The notes: generated by a model from the letters alone, not told the origin. Shown: positions 23,394 to 33,680, counted from the first letter of the stretch. The stretch is 64,000 nucleotides of DNA from an uncultured Oscillospiraceae bacterium (GCA_934573855.1 CAKTMF010000009.1:1-64000), one strand, 5' to 3'. Translations and numbers: made by a program.

Positions 23394-24305
23394 ATGTGGT
23401 TTTGGTTCTCTTTGGCGGCTCTGTTTTGCTGGAGCGGCTCTGACCTTTTCTCCAAGATAGGCTGTCAGGACGAAAAGGATAAGTACAGTCATCTGAAGAT
23501 GGTGTCCGCCGTCGGTATCGTGATGGGCCTGCACGCGCTCTATCAGATAATTTTCGGCGGCGTGGAGATCAGCCTTTCAATAATCCTCACCTACCTCCCC
23601 GTGTCGCTGCTGTACATCTCGTCGATGGCGCTGGGCTATTTGGGGCTGAGATATATCGAGCTTTCGATATCGTCCCCCATATGCAACAGCTCCGGAGCCG
23701 TCGTGGCGGTGCTCACCATCGCGACGGTGGGGCTGAGCGCGGATGTGCCTCCCGCGGCACTCGCCGCGGTGGCGCTGGTGTGTATCGGCGTCATCTCCCT
23801 CGGCATTACCGAGGCGAACGAGGACGAGGAGCTTCGCCGCGCCCGTCAGGACGAGTCCAACCGCCATTACGCCAAGAGCTGGATCGCGATAGTCATTCCC
23901 GTGATCTACTGTCTGCTCGACGCGCTGGGGACATTCGCGGACAACCGCGTGCTGGAGATACTTGACGAGGATTCCGCCAACGCCGCCTATGAGCTGACGT
24001 TCCTTGCGGTCGGCCTCGTGTGCGCGGTGTATGTCCTTCTGGTGAAAAAGCAGAAGCTCACCGCCAAGCAGGAGCTTCCCAAGTACGTCGGCGCACTGTG
24101 CGAGACCGTGGGCCAGTTCTTCTACATATACGCCATCGCCGATACTGAGCATGTGGCCTTTGCCGCGCCCATCATCTCGTCCTACTGCGTGGCCTCGGTG
24201 ATATGGGGACGCCTCTTCCTCAAGGAAAAGCTCTCAAGGAAGCACTATCTGTCTATCGCCGTGGTCGTTCTGGGTATAGTTATAATGGGAATACTTGATA
24301 TTTAA
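23394..24305 (+). CDS. EamA/DMT-family membrane transporter
   Basis: A 303-residue protein with ten predicted spans in two EamA-like repeats: an N-terminal block (MWFWFSLAALFCWSGSDLFS) and a C-terminal block ending in LSIAVVVLGIVIMGILDI. Between them is a charged loop (about residues 140-165). The repeat ends with GRLFLKEKLSRKHYLSI, the typical last-loop pattern. Substrate unknown; the family includes metabolite exporters. ATG 23394 is preceded by GGGAG at rather long spacing. It lies just upstream of pyrH with an 11-base gap and may be co-transcribed with it. Confidence 0.85.
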   Translation: MWFWFSLAALFCWSGSDLFSKIGCQDEKDKYSHLKMVSAVGIVMGLHALYQIIFGGVEISLSIILTYLPVSLLYISSMALGYLGLRYIELSISSPICNSSGAVVAVLTIATVGLSADVPPAALAAVALVCIGVISLGITEANEDEELRRARQDESNRHYAKSWIAIVIPVIYCLLDALGTFADNRVLEILDEDSANAAYELTFLAVGLVCAVYVLLVKKQKLTAKQELPKYVGALCETVGQFFYIYAIADTEHVAFAAPIISSYCVASVIWGRLFLKEKLSRKHYLSIAVVVLGIVIMGILDI

Positions 24306-24316
24306 GGAGAAAGTCA

Positions 24317-25027
24317 ATGGAAGCAGCTTACAGGCGCGTTCTCATAAAGATCAGCGGCGAGGCTCTTGCCGCCGACAAAAAGACAGGCTATGACTTTGAA
24401 TTTGTTTCACGAGTCTGCTCGGCCGTGAAGTCCTGCGCCGAGATGGGCGTGCAGGTCGGGATCGTCGTCGGCGGGGGCAACTTTTGGCGCGGCGTCAAGG
24501 ACGGCGCGGGCAAGGTCGAGCGCGTCAGCGCGGACCGCATGGGCATGCTTGCCACCGCGATGAACTGTCTTGCCGTGGCGGATGTTTTCAAGCAGCTCGG
24601 CGCGGACGCCAAGGTCATGACCGCCGTAGATATCCAGGGCGTGGGCGAGCGCTATGACACCAAAAAGGCCATCGAGTATCTCGAATGCGGGAAGATCGTC
24701 CTCTTCGGCTGCGGTACTGGGCTTCCGTTCTTCTCGACCGACACTGCGGCGGTGCTTCGCGCGGCGGAGATACATGCCGACGCCATACTCCTTGCGAAGA
24801 ACATCGACGGCGTATACAGCGACGATCCCCGCAAGGACCCCAACGCCGTGAAGTTCGACTCCATCAGCTATGACGAGGTCCTCTCCCGCCATCTGGCCGT
24901 CATGGACACCACCGCCACGAGCCTTGCCATGGATAACTCCATCCCCGTCGTGGTCTTTGCCCTCGCGGAGCCGGAGAATATCCTCCGCGTCCTTGCCGGA
25001 GAGAAGCTCGGAACTGAAGTAAAATAA
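24317..25027 (+). CDS. pyrH: UMP kinase
   Basis: A 236-residue amino acid kinase-fold enzyme that converts UMP to UDP. Motifs: RVLIKISGEAL at the N-terminus, GIVVGGGNFWRG for phosphate binding, and SADRMGMLATAMNCLA. Also visible are TGLPFFSTDTAA and ILLAKNIDGVYSDDP near the nucleotide site. It is followed by frr, the standard bacterial order, and starts the run of essential genes through polC. Ribosome binding site AAGGAG. Confidence 0.96.
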   Translation: MEAAYRRVLIKISGEALAADKKTGYDFEFVSRVCSAVKSCAEMGVQVGIVVGGGNFWRGVKDGAGKVERVSADRMGMLATAMNCLAVADVFKQLGADAKVMTAVDIQGVGERYDTKKAIEYLECGKIVLFGCGTGLPFFSTDTAAVLRAAEIHADAILLAKNIDGVYSDDPRKDPNAVKFDSISYDEVLSRHLAVMDTTATSLAMDNSIPVVVFALAEPENILRVLAGEKLGTEVK

Positions 25028-25059
25028 AAATTGAAGATAACACTACGGAGGTAAAAAGC

Positions 25060-25611
25060 ATGTCTGACTACAAAGAATTTGAACACAAAATGAAAAAAAC
25101 CTGCGAGGCGCTCTCTGCACAGCTCGCGACCATCCGCGCCGGCCGCGCGAACGCGTCCGTGCTTGACCAGATAACCGTGGACTACTACGGCTCCGCCACG
25201 CCTCTCAATCAGGTCGCATCCATCGGCTCTCCCGACCCCCGTTCTCTTCTCATCCAGCCTTGGGACGCTTCCGTCCTCAAGGGGATAGAAAAGGCCATCC
25301 TCGCCTCCGATCTGGGTATAAATCCTCAGAACGACGGCAGAATGATCCGCCTCGTTTTCCCCCCTCTCACCGAGGAGCGCCGTAAGGATCTCGTAAAGCA
25401 GACCAAGAAATACGGCGAAGAGGCGAAGGTCGCCATCCGCAATATCCGCCGCGAAGCGGTCGACAAGTTCAAGAAGCAGCAGAAGGCCTCCGAGATGACC
25501 GAGGACGACTACAAGATCGCCGAGAAGGATATCCAGAAGCTGACCGACGACTTCATCAAGGAGATCGACAAGATCACCGCGGGCAAAGAGAAGGAACTCA
25601 CCGAGATATAA
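25060..25611 (+). CDS. frr: Ribosome recycling factor
   Basis: A 183-residue two-domain protein that splits post-termination ribosomes with EF-G. The start MSDYKEFEHKMKKTCEALSA, then LATIRAGRANASVLDQITVD, and the C-terminal helix-hinge (EERRKDLVKQTKKYGEEAKV, AIRNIRREAVDKFKK) are classic. Length equals the family norm. GGAGG precedes the ATG. The uppS start overlaps its stop (TAATG). Confidence 0.97.
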   Translation: MSDYKEFEHKMKKTCEALSAQLATIRAGRANASVLDQITVDYYGSATPLNQVASIGSPDPRSLLIQPWDASVLKGIEKAILASDLGINPQNDGRMIRLVFPPLTEERRKDLVKQTKKYGEEAKVAIRNIRREAVDKFKKQQKASEMTEDDYKIAEKDIQKLTDDFIKEIDKITAGKEKELTEI

Positions 25612-26360
25612 TGAGCGAAACGATAAAAACCAATACGGCGGGGGAGCGGGAGACATCCGGCCTCCCCCGCCATATTGCCATTATTTTGGATGGCAACGGC
25701 CGCTGGGCAAAGAAGCGCGGCCTGCCCCGCACCGCCGGACACGCGGTCGGAGCCGAAAATTTCAGGAAGATAGCCACATACTGCCGGGATATCGGCGTAG
25801 AATATCTTACGGTGTACGCCTTTTCCACCGAAAACTGGAAGCGCCCGCAGGACGAGGTAAAGACTCTCATGAAGCTGCTGGGCAAGTACCTTCAGGAGGC
25901 TATCGACACCATGGAGCGCGACCACATAAAGATGAAGATATTCGGCGATGTCTCCGCGCTCTCGCCGGAGCTTCGCGCCATGGTGGACAGGACCGACGAG
26001 ATATCCGCCCGGTACGAGGGCTTTCAGGCGAACATATGCCTCAACTACGGCGGCCGGGACGAGATCGTCAACGCCGCAAAGCGCTACGCACGCGACTTTG
26101 CCGAGGGCAAGGCCGGCGGAGAGCTTACCGAGGAGATGTTCTCCGGCTACCTCTACTCCGCGGGGGTACCCGATCCCGACCTGCTGATACGTCCGGGCGG
26201 AGAGACCCGTATTTCCAACTTCCTGCTGTGGCAGTGCGCGTATTCGGAGTTTTATTTCACGGATGTGCTGTGGCCGGACTTTGGCTCGAACGAGCTTGAC
26301 AAGGCCATCGAGGCATACAGGCGCCGCGACCGGCGCTACGGCGGCGTGAAGCAGGAGTAA
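25611..26360 (+). CDS. uppS: Isoprenyl transferase (undecaprenyl diphosphate synthase)
   Basis: A 249-residue cis-prenyltransferase making the undecaprenyl carrier for cell-wall synthesis. Motifs: HIAIILDGNGRWAKKRGLPR with the metal-binding Asp, GHAVGAENFRKI, TVYAFSTENWKRP, and the C-terminal DPDLLIRPGGETRISNFLLW with the downstream YSEFYFTD. It starts at the frr stop and is followed by dxr after 17 bases. Note that cdsA, its usual next neighbour, is absent here. Confidence 0.97.
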   Translation: MSETIKTNTAGERETSGLPRHIAIILDGNGRWAKKRGLPRTAGHAVGAENFRKIATYCRDIGVEYLTVYAFSTENWKRPQDEVKTLMKLLGKYLQEAIDTMERDHIKMKIFGDVSALSPELRAMVDRTDEISARYEGFQANICLNYGGRDEIVNAAKRYARDFAEGKAGGELTEEMFSGYLYSAGVPDPDLLIRPGGETRISNFLLWQCAYSEFYFTDVLWPDFGSNELDKAIEAYRRRDRRYGGVKQE

Positions 26361-26377
26361 CAGCAAGAGGTGTTTTT

Positions 26378-27526
26378 ATGGTAAATTCCATTTCCGTTTT
26401 GGGCTGCACCGGCTCCATCGGCCGCCAGACCCTTGCCGTCGCGGAGCATATAGGCGTCCGCGTCGCGTCCCTGACCGCCAACAGAAAGATCGACCTGCTC
26501 GAGGAGCAGGCGCGGCGCTTCAGACCCGAATTTGTTGCCGTCTTTGACGAGGACGCGGCGCGCGAGTTCAGGCTCGCCGTCGCGGACACGGATATCCGCG
26601 TCGGCTCCGGCATGGAGGGGCTTATCGAGGCCGCGACGCTCGACAGTGCGCAGTGCGTCGTCACGGCCGTCTCCGGCGCGGTGGGGCTGAGACCCACTCT
26701 CGCCGCTATCGACGAGGGTAAGCGTATCGCGCTCGCGAACAAGGAGACCCTTGTCTGCGCCGGCGAGATAGTCATGGCGAGGGCAAAGGAGAAGGGCGCG
26801 GAGATCGTCCCCGTCGATTCGGAGCATTCCGCCATCTTCCAGTGCCTTATGGGCCGGGGTAAGGAAGAGCTGAGCAAGATACTGCTCACCGGCTCCGGCG
26901 GCCCGTTTCGCGGAAAGGCGAGAGCGGAGCTTGAAAACGTCACCCCAGAGGAGGCCGTGCGCCATCCCAACTGGAGCATGGGCGCGAAAATATCCGTCGA
27001 CAGCGCGACAATGATGAACAAGGGCCTTGAGTTTATCGAGGCCATGCACCTCTTCGGCGTAACGCCGGATGATATTCAGGTCGTTATCCACCCCCAGAGC
27101 GTCATACACTCTATGGTAGAGCTTGTTGACGGCACCGTCATCGCCCAGCTCGGCGTACCCGACATGGGACTCCCCATTCAGCTCGCGCTCACCTATCCGC
27201 GGCGCTGCGAGTCCATGTTCTCACGGCTCGATTTCACGAAGCTCGGTGCGCTCAGCTTTGAAGCGCCGGACCTTGAGAAAACGCCGTGCCTGAGGCTCGC
27301 CATGGAGGCCGCGCGCATGGGCGGCACCGCGCCGTGCGTCATGAGCGCCGCGAACGAGGTGGCCGTGCATAAATTCCTCCGCCGTGAGCTTGGCTATAAC
27401 CGCATATACGACTGCGCCGCCGAGGCCGTCGAGCGCGTCGGTGTTGTACTGCACCCGGATCTTGAAACCATACTGGCGGCCGACGAGGCGGCCAGAGCAT
27501 TTGTCAGGGAGACAACAGCAATATGA
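26378..27526 (+). CDS. dxr: 1-deoxy-D-xylulose 5-phosphate reductoisomerase
   Basis: A 382-residue enzyme of the MEP pathway to isoprenoids. The NADPH-binding GCTGSIGRQTL is near the start; substrate and metal motifs are ALANKETLVCAGE, VPVDSEHSAIFQCL and WSMGAKISVDSATMMNKGLE. The C-terminal helical domain (SAANEVAVHKFLR) is intact. It overlaps the rseP start (ATGA). IspG, four bases into the next overlap, acts later in the same pathway. Confidence 0.97.
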   Translation: MVNSISVLGCTGSIGRQTLAVAEHIGVRVASLTANRKIDLLEEQARRFRPEFVAVFDEDAAREFRLAVADTDIRVGSGMEGLIEAATLDSAQCVVTAVSGAVGLRPTLAAIDEGKRIALANKETLVCAGEIVMARAKEKGAEIVPVDSEHSAIFQCLMGRGKEELSKILLTGSGGPFRGKARAELENVTPEEAVRHPNWSMGAKISVDSATMMNKGLEFIEAMHLFGVTPDDIQVVIHPQSVIHSMVELVDGTVIAQLGVPDMGLPIQLALTYPRRCESMFSRLDFTKLGALSFEAPDLEKTPCLRLAMEAARMGGTAPCVMSAANEVAVHKFLRRELGYNRIYDCAAEAVERVGVVLHPDLETILAADEAARAFVRETTAI

Positions 27527-28581
27527 CCGTTCTTTATATTATCGTTGCAATACTTATATTCGGCGTACTCATCGCCATCCACGAGTTCGGGCACTTCACC
27601 GCGGCGAAGCTCTGCGGCGTGAAGGTCGAGGAATACTCCATCGGCATGGGTCCCGCGCTATGGAAAAAGCAGAAGGGGGAGACCCTGTACGCTCTGCGCG
27701 CGCTGCCCTTCGGCGGCTACTGCGCCATGACCGGCGAGGACGGGAACTCAGACGACCCGCGCGCTTTCAACAACCAGAAGTGGTGGAAGAGGCTCATCAT
27801 CCTCGTGGCCGGATCCTTCATGAACTTTGTGCTGGGCTTTCTGATCGTGGTGATAGTCTTTGCTGACGCGCAGGCGTTTCGCACGGCCATAATTTCCGGC
27901 TTCATGGAGGGCTGCCCCTATGAGAGCGAGGAGGGACTCCACGTCGGCGACAGGATATACAGCATTGACGGCCACAGGATATACCAGACCGGCGATGTCA
28001 GCGACTTTCTCGGTCAGGGCGACGGCGTGTACGACTTCGTCGTTGTCCGCGACGGAAAAAAGGTGCGGCTGGACGGTTTCGGCTTTGAGCCGCTGGAGTA
28101 CCCTGGGTACGAGAATAAAATGTACGGCATTTACTTCGGCTATGAGGAGGCGACTGCCGCCGTGAAGCTCCGCTGCTCGTGGGAGACCACCATGGAGTTT
28201 GGCCGCTGGGTATGGATGGGCCTCAAGCAGCTCGTCAGCGGCGGGGTAGAGGTGGCCGATATGGCCGGCCCCGTGGGTATAGTCGACCTGATGGCCGAGA
28301 CCGGCTCGCAGGCAGAGAGCGTGAAGGACGGCATTTCCGACGTGCTGTATATCGGCGCGTTCATCGCGGTGAACCTCGCCATAATGAATATGCTGCCCAT
28401 CCCGGCGCTGGACGGCGGACGCGTGTTCGCGCTCATCGTCACCGGGATCATCGAGCTTATCATCGGCAAGCGCGTCGATTCCAAGTACGAGGGCTATATC
28501 AACGCCGCCGGCATGATACTCCTGCTGGGACTGATGGCGGTCATAATGTTCTTTGATGTTGTCAGGATAATCAAGAGATGA
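27523..28581 (+). CDS. rseP: Site-2 intramembrane metalloprotease
   Basis: A 352-residue S2P-family protease (RseP/RasP). The zinc site HEFGHF is in the first span (about residues 20-25), a PDZ domain occupies roughly 125-210 (EEGLHVGDRIYSIDGHRI), and NMLPIPALDGGRVF near the C-terminus gives the third zinc ligand. In Firmicutes it cleaves anti-sigma factors and signal-peptide remnants. It overlaps dxr and ispG at both ends. Confidence 0.95.
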   Translation: MTVLYIIVAILIFGVLIAIHEFGHFTAAKLCGVKVEEYSIGMGPALWKKQKGETLYALRALPFGGYCAMTGEDGNSDDPRAFNNQKWWKRLIILVAGSFMNFVLGFLIVVIVFADAQAFRTAIISGFMEGCPYESEEGLHVGDRIYSIDGHRIYQTGDVSDFLGQGDGVYDFVVVRDGKKVRLDGFGFEPLEYPGYENKMYGIYFGYEEATAAVKLRCSWETTMEFGRWVWMGLKQLVSGGVEVADMAGPVGIVDLMAETGSQAESVKDGISDVLYIGAFIAVNLAIMNMLPIPALDGGRVFALIVTGIIELIIGKRVDSKYEGYINAAGMILLLGLMAVIMFFDVVRIIKR

Positions 28582-29636
28582 GAAAACAGACCAAGAAAAT
28601 ATACGTCCGCGGCCTCGGGATAGGCGGCGGCGCGCCGGTCTCCGTCCAGTCGATGTGCAATACCAAGACATGGGACGTTGACTCCACCGTCGAGCAGATA
28701 AAGGCAATGCGCGCCGCAGGCTGCGATGTGGTGCGCGTCGCGATACCCGATATGCGCTCGGCGCAGGCCGTGGATAAGATACGCGAGCGGACGGATATGC
28801 CGCTCGTGGCGGATATACACTTTGACTACCGGCTCGCGCTCGCCGTTGCGGAGCGGGGTATAGACAAGATACGCATAAACCCCGGCAATATCGGCGGAGA
28901 GGAGAACGTAAAGGCCGTTGCCGAAGTTTGCCGCCGCCACAACATCCCCATCCGTATCGGCGTGAATGCGGGGAGCCTTGAAAAAAGGCTCATCGAAAAA
29001 TACGGACACCCCTGCCCCGAGGCGATGGTGGAGAGTGCGAGAGGGCATGTGGAGCTTCTCAACCGCTATGACTTTGACGACATCTGCCTTTCGCTCAAGG
29101 CATCCTCCGTGCCGCTCACCGTGGCGAGCTACCGTCTCGCCTCCGAGTGCTTTGACTACCCGCTGCACCTCGGCATTACCGAGACCGGCACCGAGTGGAA
29201 CGGCACCATACAGTCCGCCGTGGGTATCGGCACGCTTTTGAACGAGGGCATAGGCGACACCATCCGCGTATCCCTCACCGCAGACCCCGTCAGGGAGGTC
29301 AGCGCCGGTATCGCCATACTCAAGGCTGCCGGGGCGCGCAGCGGCGGCGTGAAGTTCGTCTCCTGCCCCACCTGCGGCAGAACGGAGATAGACCTTATCT
29401 CTCTCGCCACCGAGGTGGAGAAGAGAGTGCGCAGCATGCCCCGCGACATAACCGTCGCGGTCATGGGCTGCGTGGTGAACGGACCCGGCGAGGCAAGGGA
29501 AGCCGACTACGGCATTGCCGGCGGGCGCGACAAGGGCATTATTTTCAAAAAGGGCAAGGTCCTGGGTACATACCCATATGAGCGTCTCTGCGACGCGCTT
29601 ATTGAACTGATAGAAAAAGACGAGGAGATCGGATGA
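28578..29636 (+). CDS. ispG: 4-hydroxy-3-methylbut-2-enyl diphosphate synthase
   Basis: A 352-residue MEP-pathway enzyme with a TIM barrel followed by an iron-sulfur domain. The cluster motifs are FVSCPTCGRTEIDL (about residues 258-271) and MGCVVNGPGEAREADYG (about 296-312). The N-terminus reads VSVQSMCNTKTWDVDSTVEQ. The [4Fe-4S] cluster is used for reductive dehydroxylation. It overlaps rseP and polC by 4 bases each. Confidence 0.97.
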   Translation: MRKQTKKIYVRGLGIGGGAPVSVQSMCNTKTWDVDSTVEQIKAMRAAGCDVVRVAIPDMRSAQAVDKIRERTDMPLVADIHFDYRLALAVAERGIDKIRINPGNIGGEENVKAVAEVCRRHNIPIRIGVNAGSLEKRLIEKYGHPCPEAMVESARGHVELLNRYDFDDICLSLKASSVPLTVASYRLASECFDYPLHLGITETGTEWNGTIQSAVGIGTLLNEGIGDTIRVSLTADPVREVSAGIAILKAAGARSGGVKFVSCPTCGRTEIDLISLATEVEKRVRSMPRDITVAVMGCVVNGPGEAREADYGIAGGRDKGIIFKKGKVLGTYPYERLCDALIELIEKDEEIG

Positions 29637-32600
29637 GCGAGCATACCCCGTTTCTTACCATATTTCCCGGCTGCGAGGATATGAAAAACGCCTGCGGGGG
29701 GCTTGATAACGCCTATGTCACCGACGTGCAGGTGGATACGGGGAATCTGGCGCTGACTGTGTGCGCGTGGTTTGCGGCCATGCCGTCGCCGGCGGAGATC
29801 GCGTCCGTCTCGGAGCGCCTGCGCCGGGATTACCGCCTGAATACCGCGGTCATCATCCCCGACCACCCGAGACCGAAGAGCGCACCCGCGCAGGCCGCGG
29901 CCCACAAGAGCGCCGCTCCCGGCGGCGCGCCCACCGGGGACGTGCTCTATGGCCGCGCCATAAAGCAGCGGCCTGTCGCGATGGAGATCGTGACGCTTGA
30001 ATCCGGAAAGGTGACTATAGAGGGCGACGTCATCGCCGTCACCAGCCGCACCATTCAAAAGCGCGGCAGCGCGGTGCTTTGCTTTGACATTACCGACAGG
30101 ACGAATTCCGTGCGCGTTTCGCGCTTCCTCCGCTCCGAGGACGACCAGTCAGTCATAAACAGGATAGAGGTCGGCGACCACCTCATCGTTCAGGGCGAGA
30201 TGATCTACAGCAAATATGACGACGACGTTGTGCTTGACCCCCGGAATATAATGAAGAGCAAGCGCTTCGTCCGCCCGGACAACGCCCCGGAAAAGCGCGT
30301 GGAGCTGCACCTGCATACGCGTTTTTCGGCGCTGGACGCGCTCACCGACCCGGACGCCGTTGTAAAGCGCGCGGCCTACTGGGGCATGGACTCCATCGCC
30401 GTCACCGATCACGGCGTGGCTCAGGCTTTCCCGGACATGTGGAAGGCCGGCAAAAAGCACGGCGTGAAGATCATTTACGGCCTCGAGGCATATTTCGTCA
30501 ACGACATGGACGGCAACAGCGCCGTCATCGGCAAGAGCAGGCTCCCGCTCGACACGGAGTTCGTGGCCTTTGATATCGAGACCACCGGCCTCAACGCCAT
30601 GAACGACCGCATGACGGAGATCGGCGCTGTCATTTTCTCCGGCGGCGAGGTGAAGAAGGTATTCAACACCTTTGTCGACCCCCAGCGCCATATCCCGCCG
30701 GACATCACCACTCTTACCGGCATTAAGGACAGCGACGTCAAGGGCGCGCCCCTCGAAAAGGAAGCCATGGAGAAATTCATGGACTTCATCGGGGACAGGC
30801 CGCTCATCGCACATAACGCCCATTTTGACGTGGGCTTCATGCAGGCCGCCGCACAGCGCAGCGGTATGCGCTTCAACCCCGTGTTTCTTGACACGCTGGC
30901 GCTCTCTCAGGCTCTGTGTCCGGAGCTTAAGCGCTTCAAGCTCGACACGGTGTCGAACCATCTGGGACTGCCGCAGTTCAACCATCACCGCGCCTCCGAC
31001 GACGCGATGGTCGTTGTGCGCATTATGGGCAAATTCCTGCCCATGCTCGCGCAGCAGGGCGCAAAGACCGTGGATGATATCGAGGCGGTCTACCACTCCC
31101 TGCGCCGCACGGATGTGGCAAAGTCCTACCATATGATACTTCTGGTGAAGAACCGTACAGGGCTTAAAAACCTGTACGAGATGATCTCGCAGTCGTATCT
31201 CAAGTACTTCCACCGTACCCCCACCATACCCAAAAGCCTCCTTGTCCGCCGGCGCGAGGGCATACTTGTCGGTTCGGCCTGCGGCATGGGCGAGCTGTAC
31301 GGCGCGGTCATGAAGGGCGCGAGCCAGGCGGAGCTTGAGAAAATAGCCTCATTCTACGACTATCTTGAGATACAGCCCATATGCAACAATCATTTTCTTA
31401 TCGACAACGGCACCGTCAGCGGGGAAAACGTGCTTCAGGACTATAACCGCACGATACTTGAGCTGGGGCGCAGGCTCAATAAGCCCGTCATCGCCGCGAG
31501 CGACGTGCATTTTCTCGACGCCGAGGACGAGCAGTACAGAAAGATCCTTTTGGCCGCGAAGAAATTCTCCGACGCGGACAGGAGCTGCCCCATATTCTTC
31601 CGCACGACCGACGAAATGCTTCAGGAGTTCATGTATCTCGGCAAGGAGACGGCGAAGGAGGTCGTCATCACCAACACCCGCGCCATCGCGGATCAGGTGG
31701 AGCCGATCGAGCTATTGCCAAAGGACCTTTTCCCGCCGAAGATCGAAAACTCCGCGGAGCAGCTGAGAGACCTCGTCTACTCGAAAATGCACCGTATTTA
31801 CGGAGAAAACCCGCCGGAGATCGTGCAGAGCCGCGTGGATGTCGAGCTCAACACCATCCTCTCGCACCACTACGACGTTATCTATATGAGCGCTCAGAAG
31901 CTGGTGCAGAACTCCCTTGAAAACGGCTATCTCGTCGGCTCGCGAGGCAGTGTCGGCTCGTCCATCGTCGCCTACATGTCCGGCATTACGGAGGTCAACT
32001 CCCTCCCGCCGCACTATGTCTGCCCCAAGTGCTGCCACAGCGAGTTCATCACCGACGGCAGCTACGGCTGCGGCGCGGACATGCCGGAAAAGGACTGCCC
32101 GGAGTGCGGCACGCGCATGCGCCGCGACGGCTTCGACATTCCGTTCGAGACGTTCCTGGGCTTCCCCGGCAACGAAAAGACCCCGGATATCGACCTTAAC
32201 TTCTCCGGCGAGTATCAGGCCAAGGCGCACAAATACACCGAGGTCCTCTTTGGCTCCGACCACGTTTTCCGCGCCGGCACCATCGGGACCCTCGCGGAAA
32301 AGACGGCCTTCGGCTATGTGAAAAAATACCTTGAGGAGCGGGGGATGAAGGCCTCAAAGGCTGAGGAGAACCGTCTCGCACAGGGCCTCGTGGGCATTAA
32401 GCGCACCACGGGCCAGCACCCCGGCGGCCTCGTGGTGATCCCGCAGGACATGGACGTGACGGACTTCTGCCCGGTGCAGCACCCGGCGGACGACCCGGAC
32501 AGCGACATCATCACCACACACTTTGAATATCACTGCATGGAGGCGAACCTCCTCAAGCTCGACGAGCTGGGACACGATGACCCCACCATGATACGCATGA

Positions 32601-33640
32601 TGGAGGACATGACCGGCGTTGACGCGAAGGAAATATCCCTCTCCGACCCGGATACCATGTCCATCTATACAAGCCCGAAGGTGCTGGGTCTCCCCGACGA
32701 CGACCCCATCATCGGCAAGACCGGCAGTATCGGCGTCCCCGAATTCGGTACGCCCTTTACCCGCCAAATGCTTGTGGACACCCAGCCGCACCAGTTCGAC
32801 ACCCTCGTGCGCCTGTCGGGCTTTTCTCACGGCACGGACGTGTGGGCAGGCAACATCCACGACCTTATCGTAAACGGCACGGCCAACGTCAACGAGACTA
32901 TCGGCTGCCGCGACGATATCATGCTCTACCTCATCTCCGTGGGTATCGAGCCGTCCCTCGCGTTCAAGACCATGGAGGCCGTCAGAAAGGGAAAGGTCAA
33001 AAAAAGCGGCGAGTTCCCCGGCGACGCCGAGCAGAAGATGCGCGACAGGGGAGTGCCGGAATGGTACATAGAGTCCGCGAGAAAGATAGCCTATCTCTTC
33101 CCGAAGGCCCACGCCGTGGCCTACGTCATGATGGCCTTTCGTATCGCGTGGTTCAAGGTGCATGAGCCGCTGGCGTTCTACAGCGCGTATTTCTACCGCC
33201 GCAGCCAGAAGGGCGGCTTTGACGCGGAGCGCATGTGCGGCGGCGCCGATGACGTGAGGCGGAAAATAAACGAGATGAAGCGCAGAAACGACCTCACCGC
33301 GAACGAGGAGGACCTCCTCGTCACCATGGAGGCCGTGTACGAGTTCAATATGCGCGGCTTTGAGTTTGCCCCCATCGACCTCTATGAGTCCGACGCGACG
33401 AAATTCCTCATAACCGACGACGGACGGCTGCGTCCGCCCTTCGTCTCCGTCTCCGGTCTGGGCGAGACGGCGGCCATCGACCTTGCGAGGTGCAAGGACA
33501 TGGGGACGCAGTTCATCTCCATGGAGGAGCTGGGACGCGCCTGCCCCAAGGTCAGCCAGACCCACCTTGACACCCTCAAACGCATGGGCGCGCTGGGCGA
33601 GATGCCGGAGAGCAGTCAGCTGAATCTCTTTGAAATGTAA
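29633..33640 (+). CDS. polC: DNA polymerase III alpha subunit, PolC type
   Basis: A 1,335-residue replicative polymerase of low-GC Gram-positives, somewhat shorter than Bacillus PolC (about 1,437). Order: a short N-terminal domain, OB domain (about 125-200), PHP domain (VELHLHTRFSALD, about 224), inserted DEDDh proofreading exonuclease (FVAFDIETTGL, about 309; IAHNAHFDVGF), then PHP remainder and the polymerase core. Core motifs are LVGSRGSVGSSIVAYMSGI (about 768) and PDIDLNFSGE (about 852); a zinc-finger-like CPKCCHS...CPECG lies between. It ends the run; a strong terminator overlaps the stop. Confidence 0.97.
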   Translation: MSEHTPFLTIFPGCEDMKNACGGLDNAYVTDVQVDTGNLALTVCAWFAAMPSPAEIASVSERLRRDYRLNTAVIIPDHPRPKSAPAQAAAHKSAAPGGAPTGDVLYGRAIKQRPVAMEIVTLESGKVTIEGDVIAVTSRTIQKRGSAVLCFDITDRTNSVRVSRFLRSEDDQSVINRIEVGDHLIVQGEMIYSKYDDDVVLDPRNIMKSKRFVRPDNAPEKRVELHLHTRFSALDALTDPDAVVKRAAYWGMDSIAVTDHGVAQAFPDMWKAGKKHGVKIIYGLEAYFVNDMDGNSAVIGKSRLPLDTEFVAFDIETTGLNAMNDRMTEIGAVIFSGGEVKKVFNTFVDPQRHIPPDITTLTGIKDSDVKGAPLEKEAMEKFMDFIGDRPLIAHNAHFDVGFMQAAAQRSGMRFNPVFLDTLALSQALCPELKRFKLDTVSNHLGLPQFNHHRASDDAMVVVRIMGKFLPMLAQQGAKTVDDIEAVYHSLRRTDVAKSYHMILLVKNRTGLKNLYEMISQSYLKYFHRTPTIPKSLLVRRREGILVGSACGMGELYGAVMKGASQAELEKIASFYDYLEIQPICNNHFLIDNGTVSGENVLQDYNRTILELGRRLNKPVIAASDVHFLDAEDEQYRKILLAAKKFSDADRSCPIFFRTTDEMLQEFMYLGKETAKEVVITNTRAIADQVEPIELLPKDLFPPKIENSAEQLRDLVYSKMHRIYGENPPEIVQSRVDVELNTILSHHYDVIYMSAQKLVQNSLENGYLVGSRGSVGSSIVAYMSGITEVNSLPPHYVCPKCCHSEFITDGSYGCGADMPEKDCPECGTRMRRDGFDIPFETFLGFPGNEKTPDIDLNFSGEYQAKAHKYTEVLFGSDHVFRAGTIGTLAEKTAFGYVKKYLEERGMKASKAEENRLAQGLVGIKRTTGQHPGGLVVIPQDMDVTDFCPVQHPADDPDSDIITTHFEYHCMEANLLKLDELGHDDPTMIRMMEDMTGVDAKEISLSDPDTMSIYTSPKVLGLPDDDPIIGKTGSIGVPEFGTPFTRQMLVDTQPHQFDTLVRLSGFSHGTDVWAGNIHDLIVNGTANVNETIGCRDDIMLYLISVGIEPSLAFKTMEAVRKGKVKKSGEFPGDAEQKMRDRGVPEWYIESARKIAYLFPKAHAVAYVMMAFRIAWFKVHEPLAFYSAYFYRRSQKGGFDAERMCGGADDVRRKINEMKRRNDLTANEEDLLVTMEAVYEFNMRGFEFAPIDLYESDATKFLITDDGRLRPPFVSVSGLGETAAIDLARCKDMGTQFISMEELGRACPKVSQTHLDTLKRMGALGEMPESSQLNLFEM

Positions 33641-33680
33641 AGCAAATACCGCAGTCACACGACTGCGGTATTTGCTTTTA
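33639..33680 (+). terminator. Terminator of the pyrH-polC run
   Basis: A perfect 18-bp stem (33639-33656 with 33661-33678), 4-base loop ACAC, A-rich and T-rich ends, overlapping the polC stop codon. Confidence 0.92.
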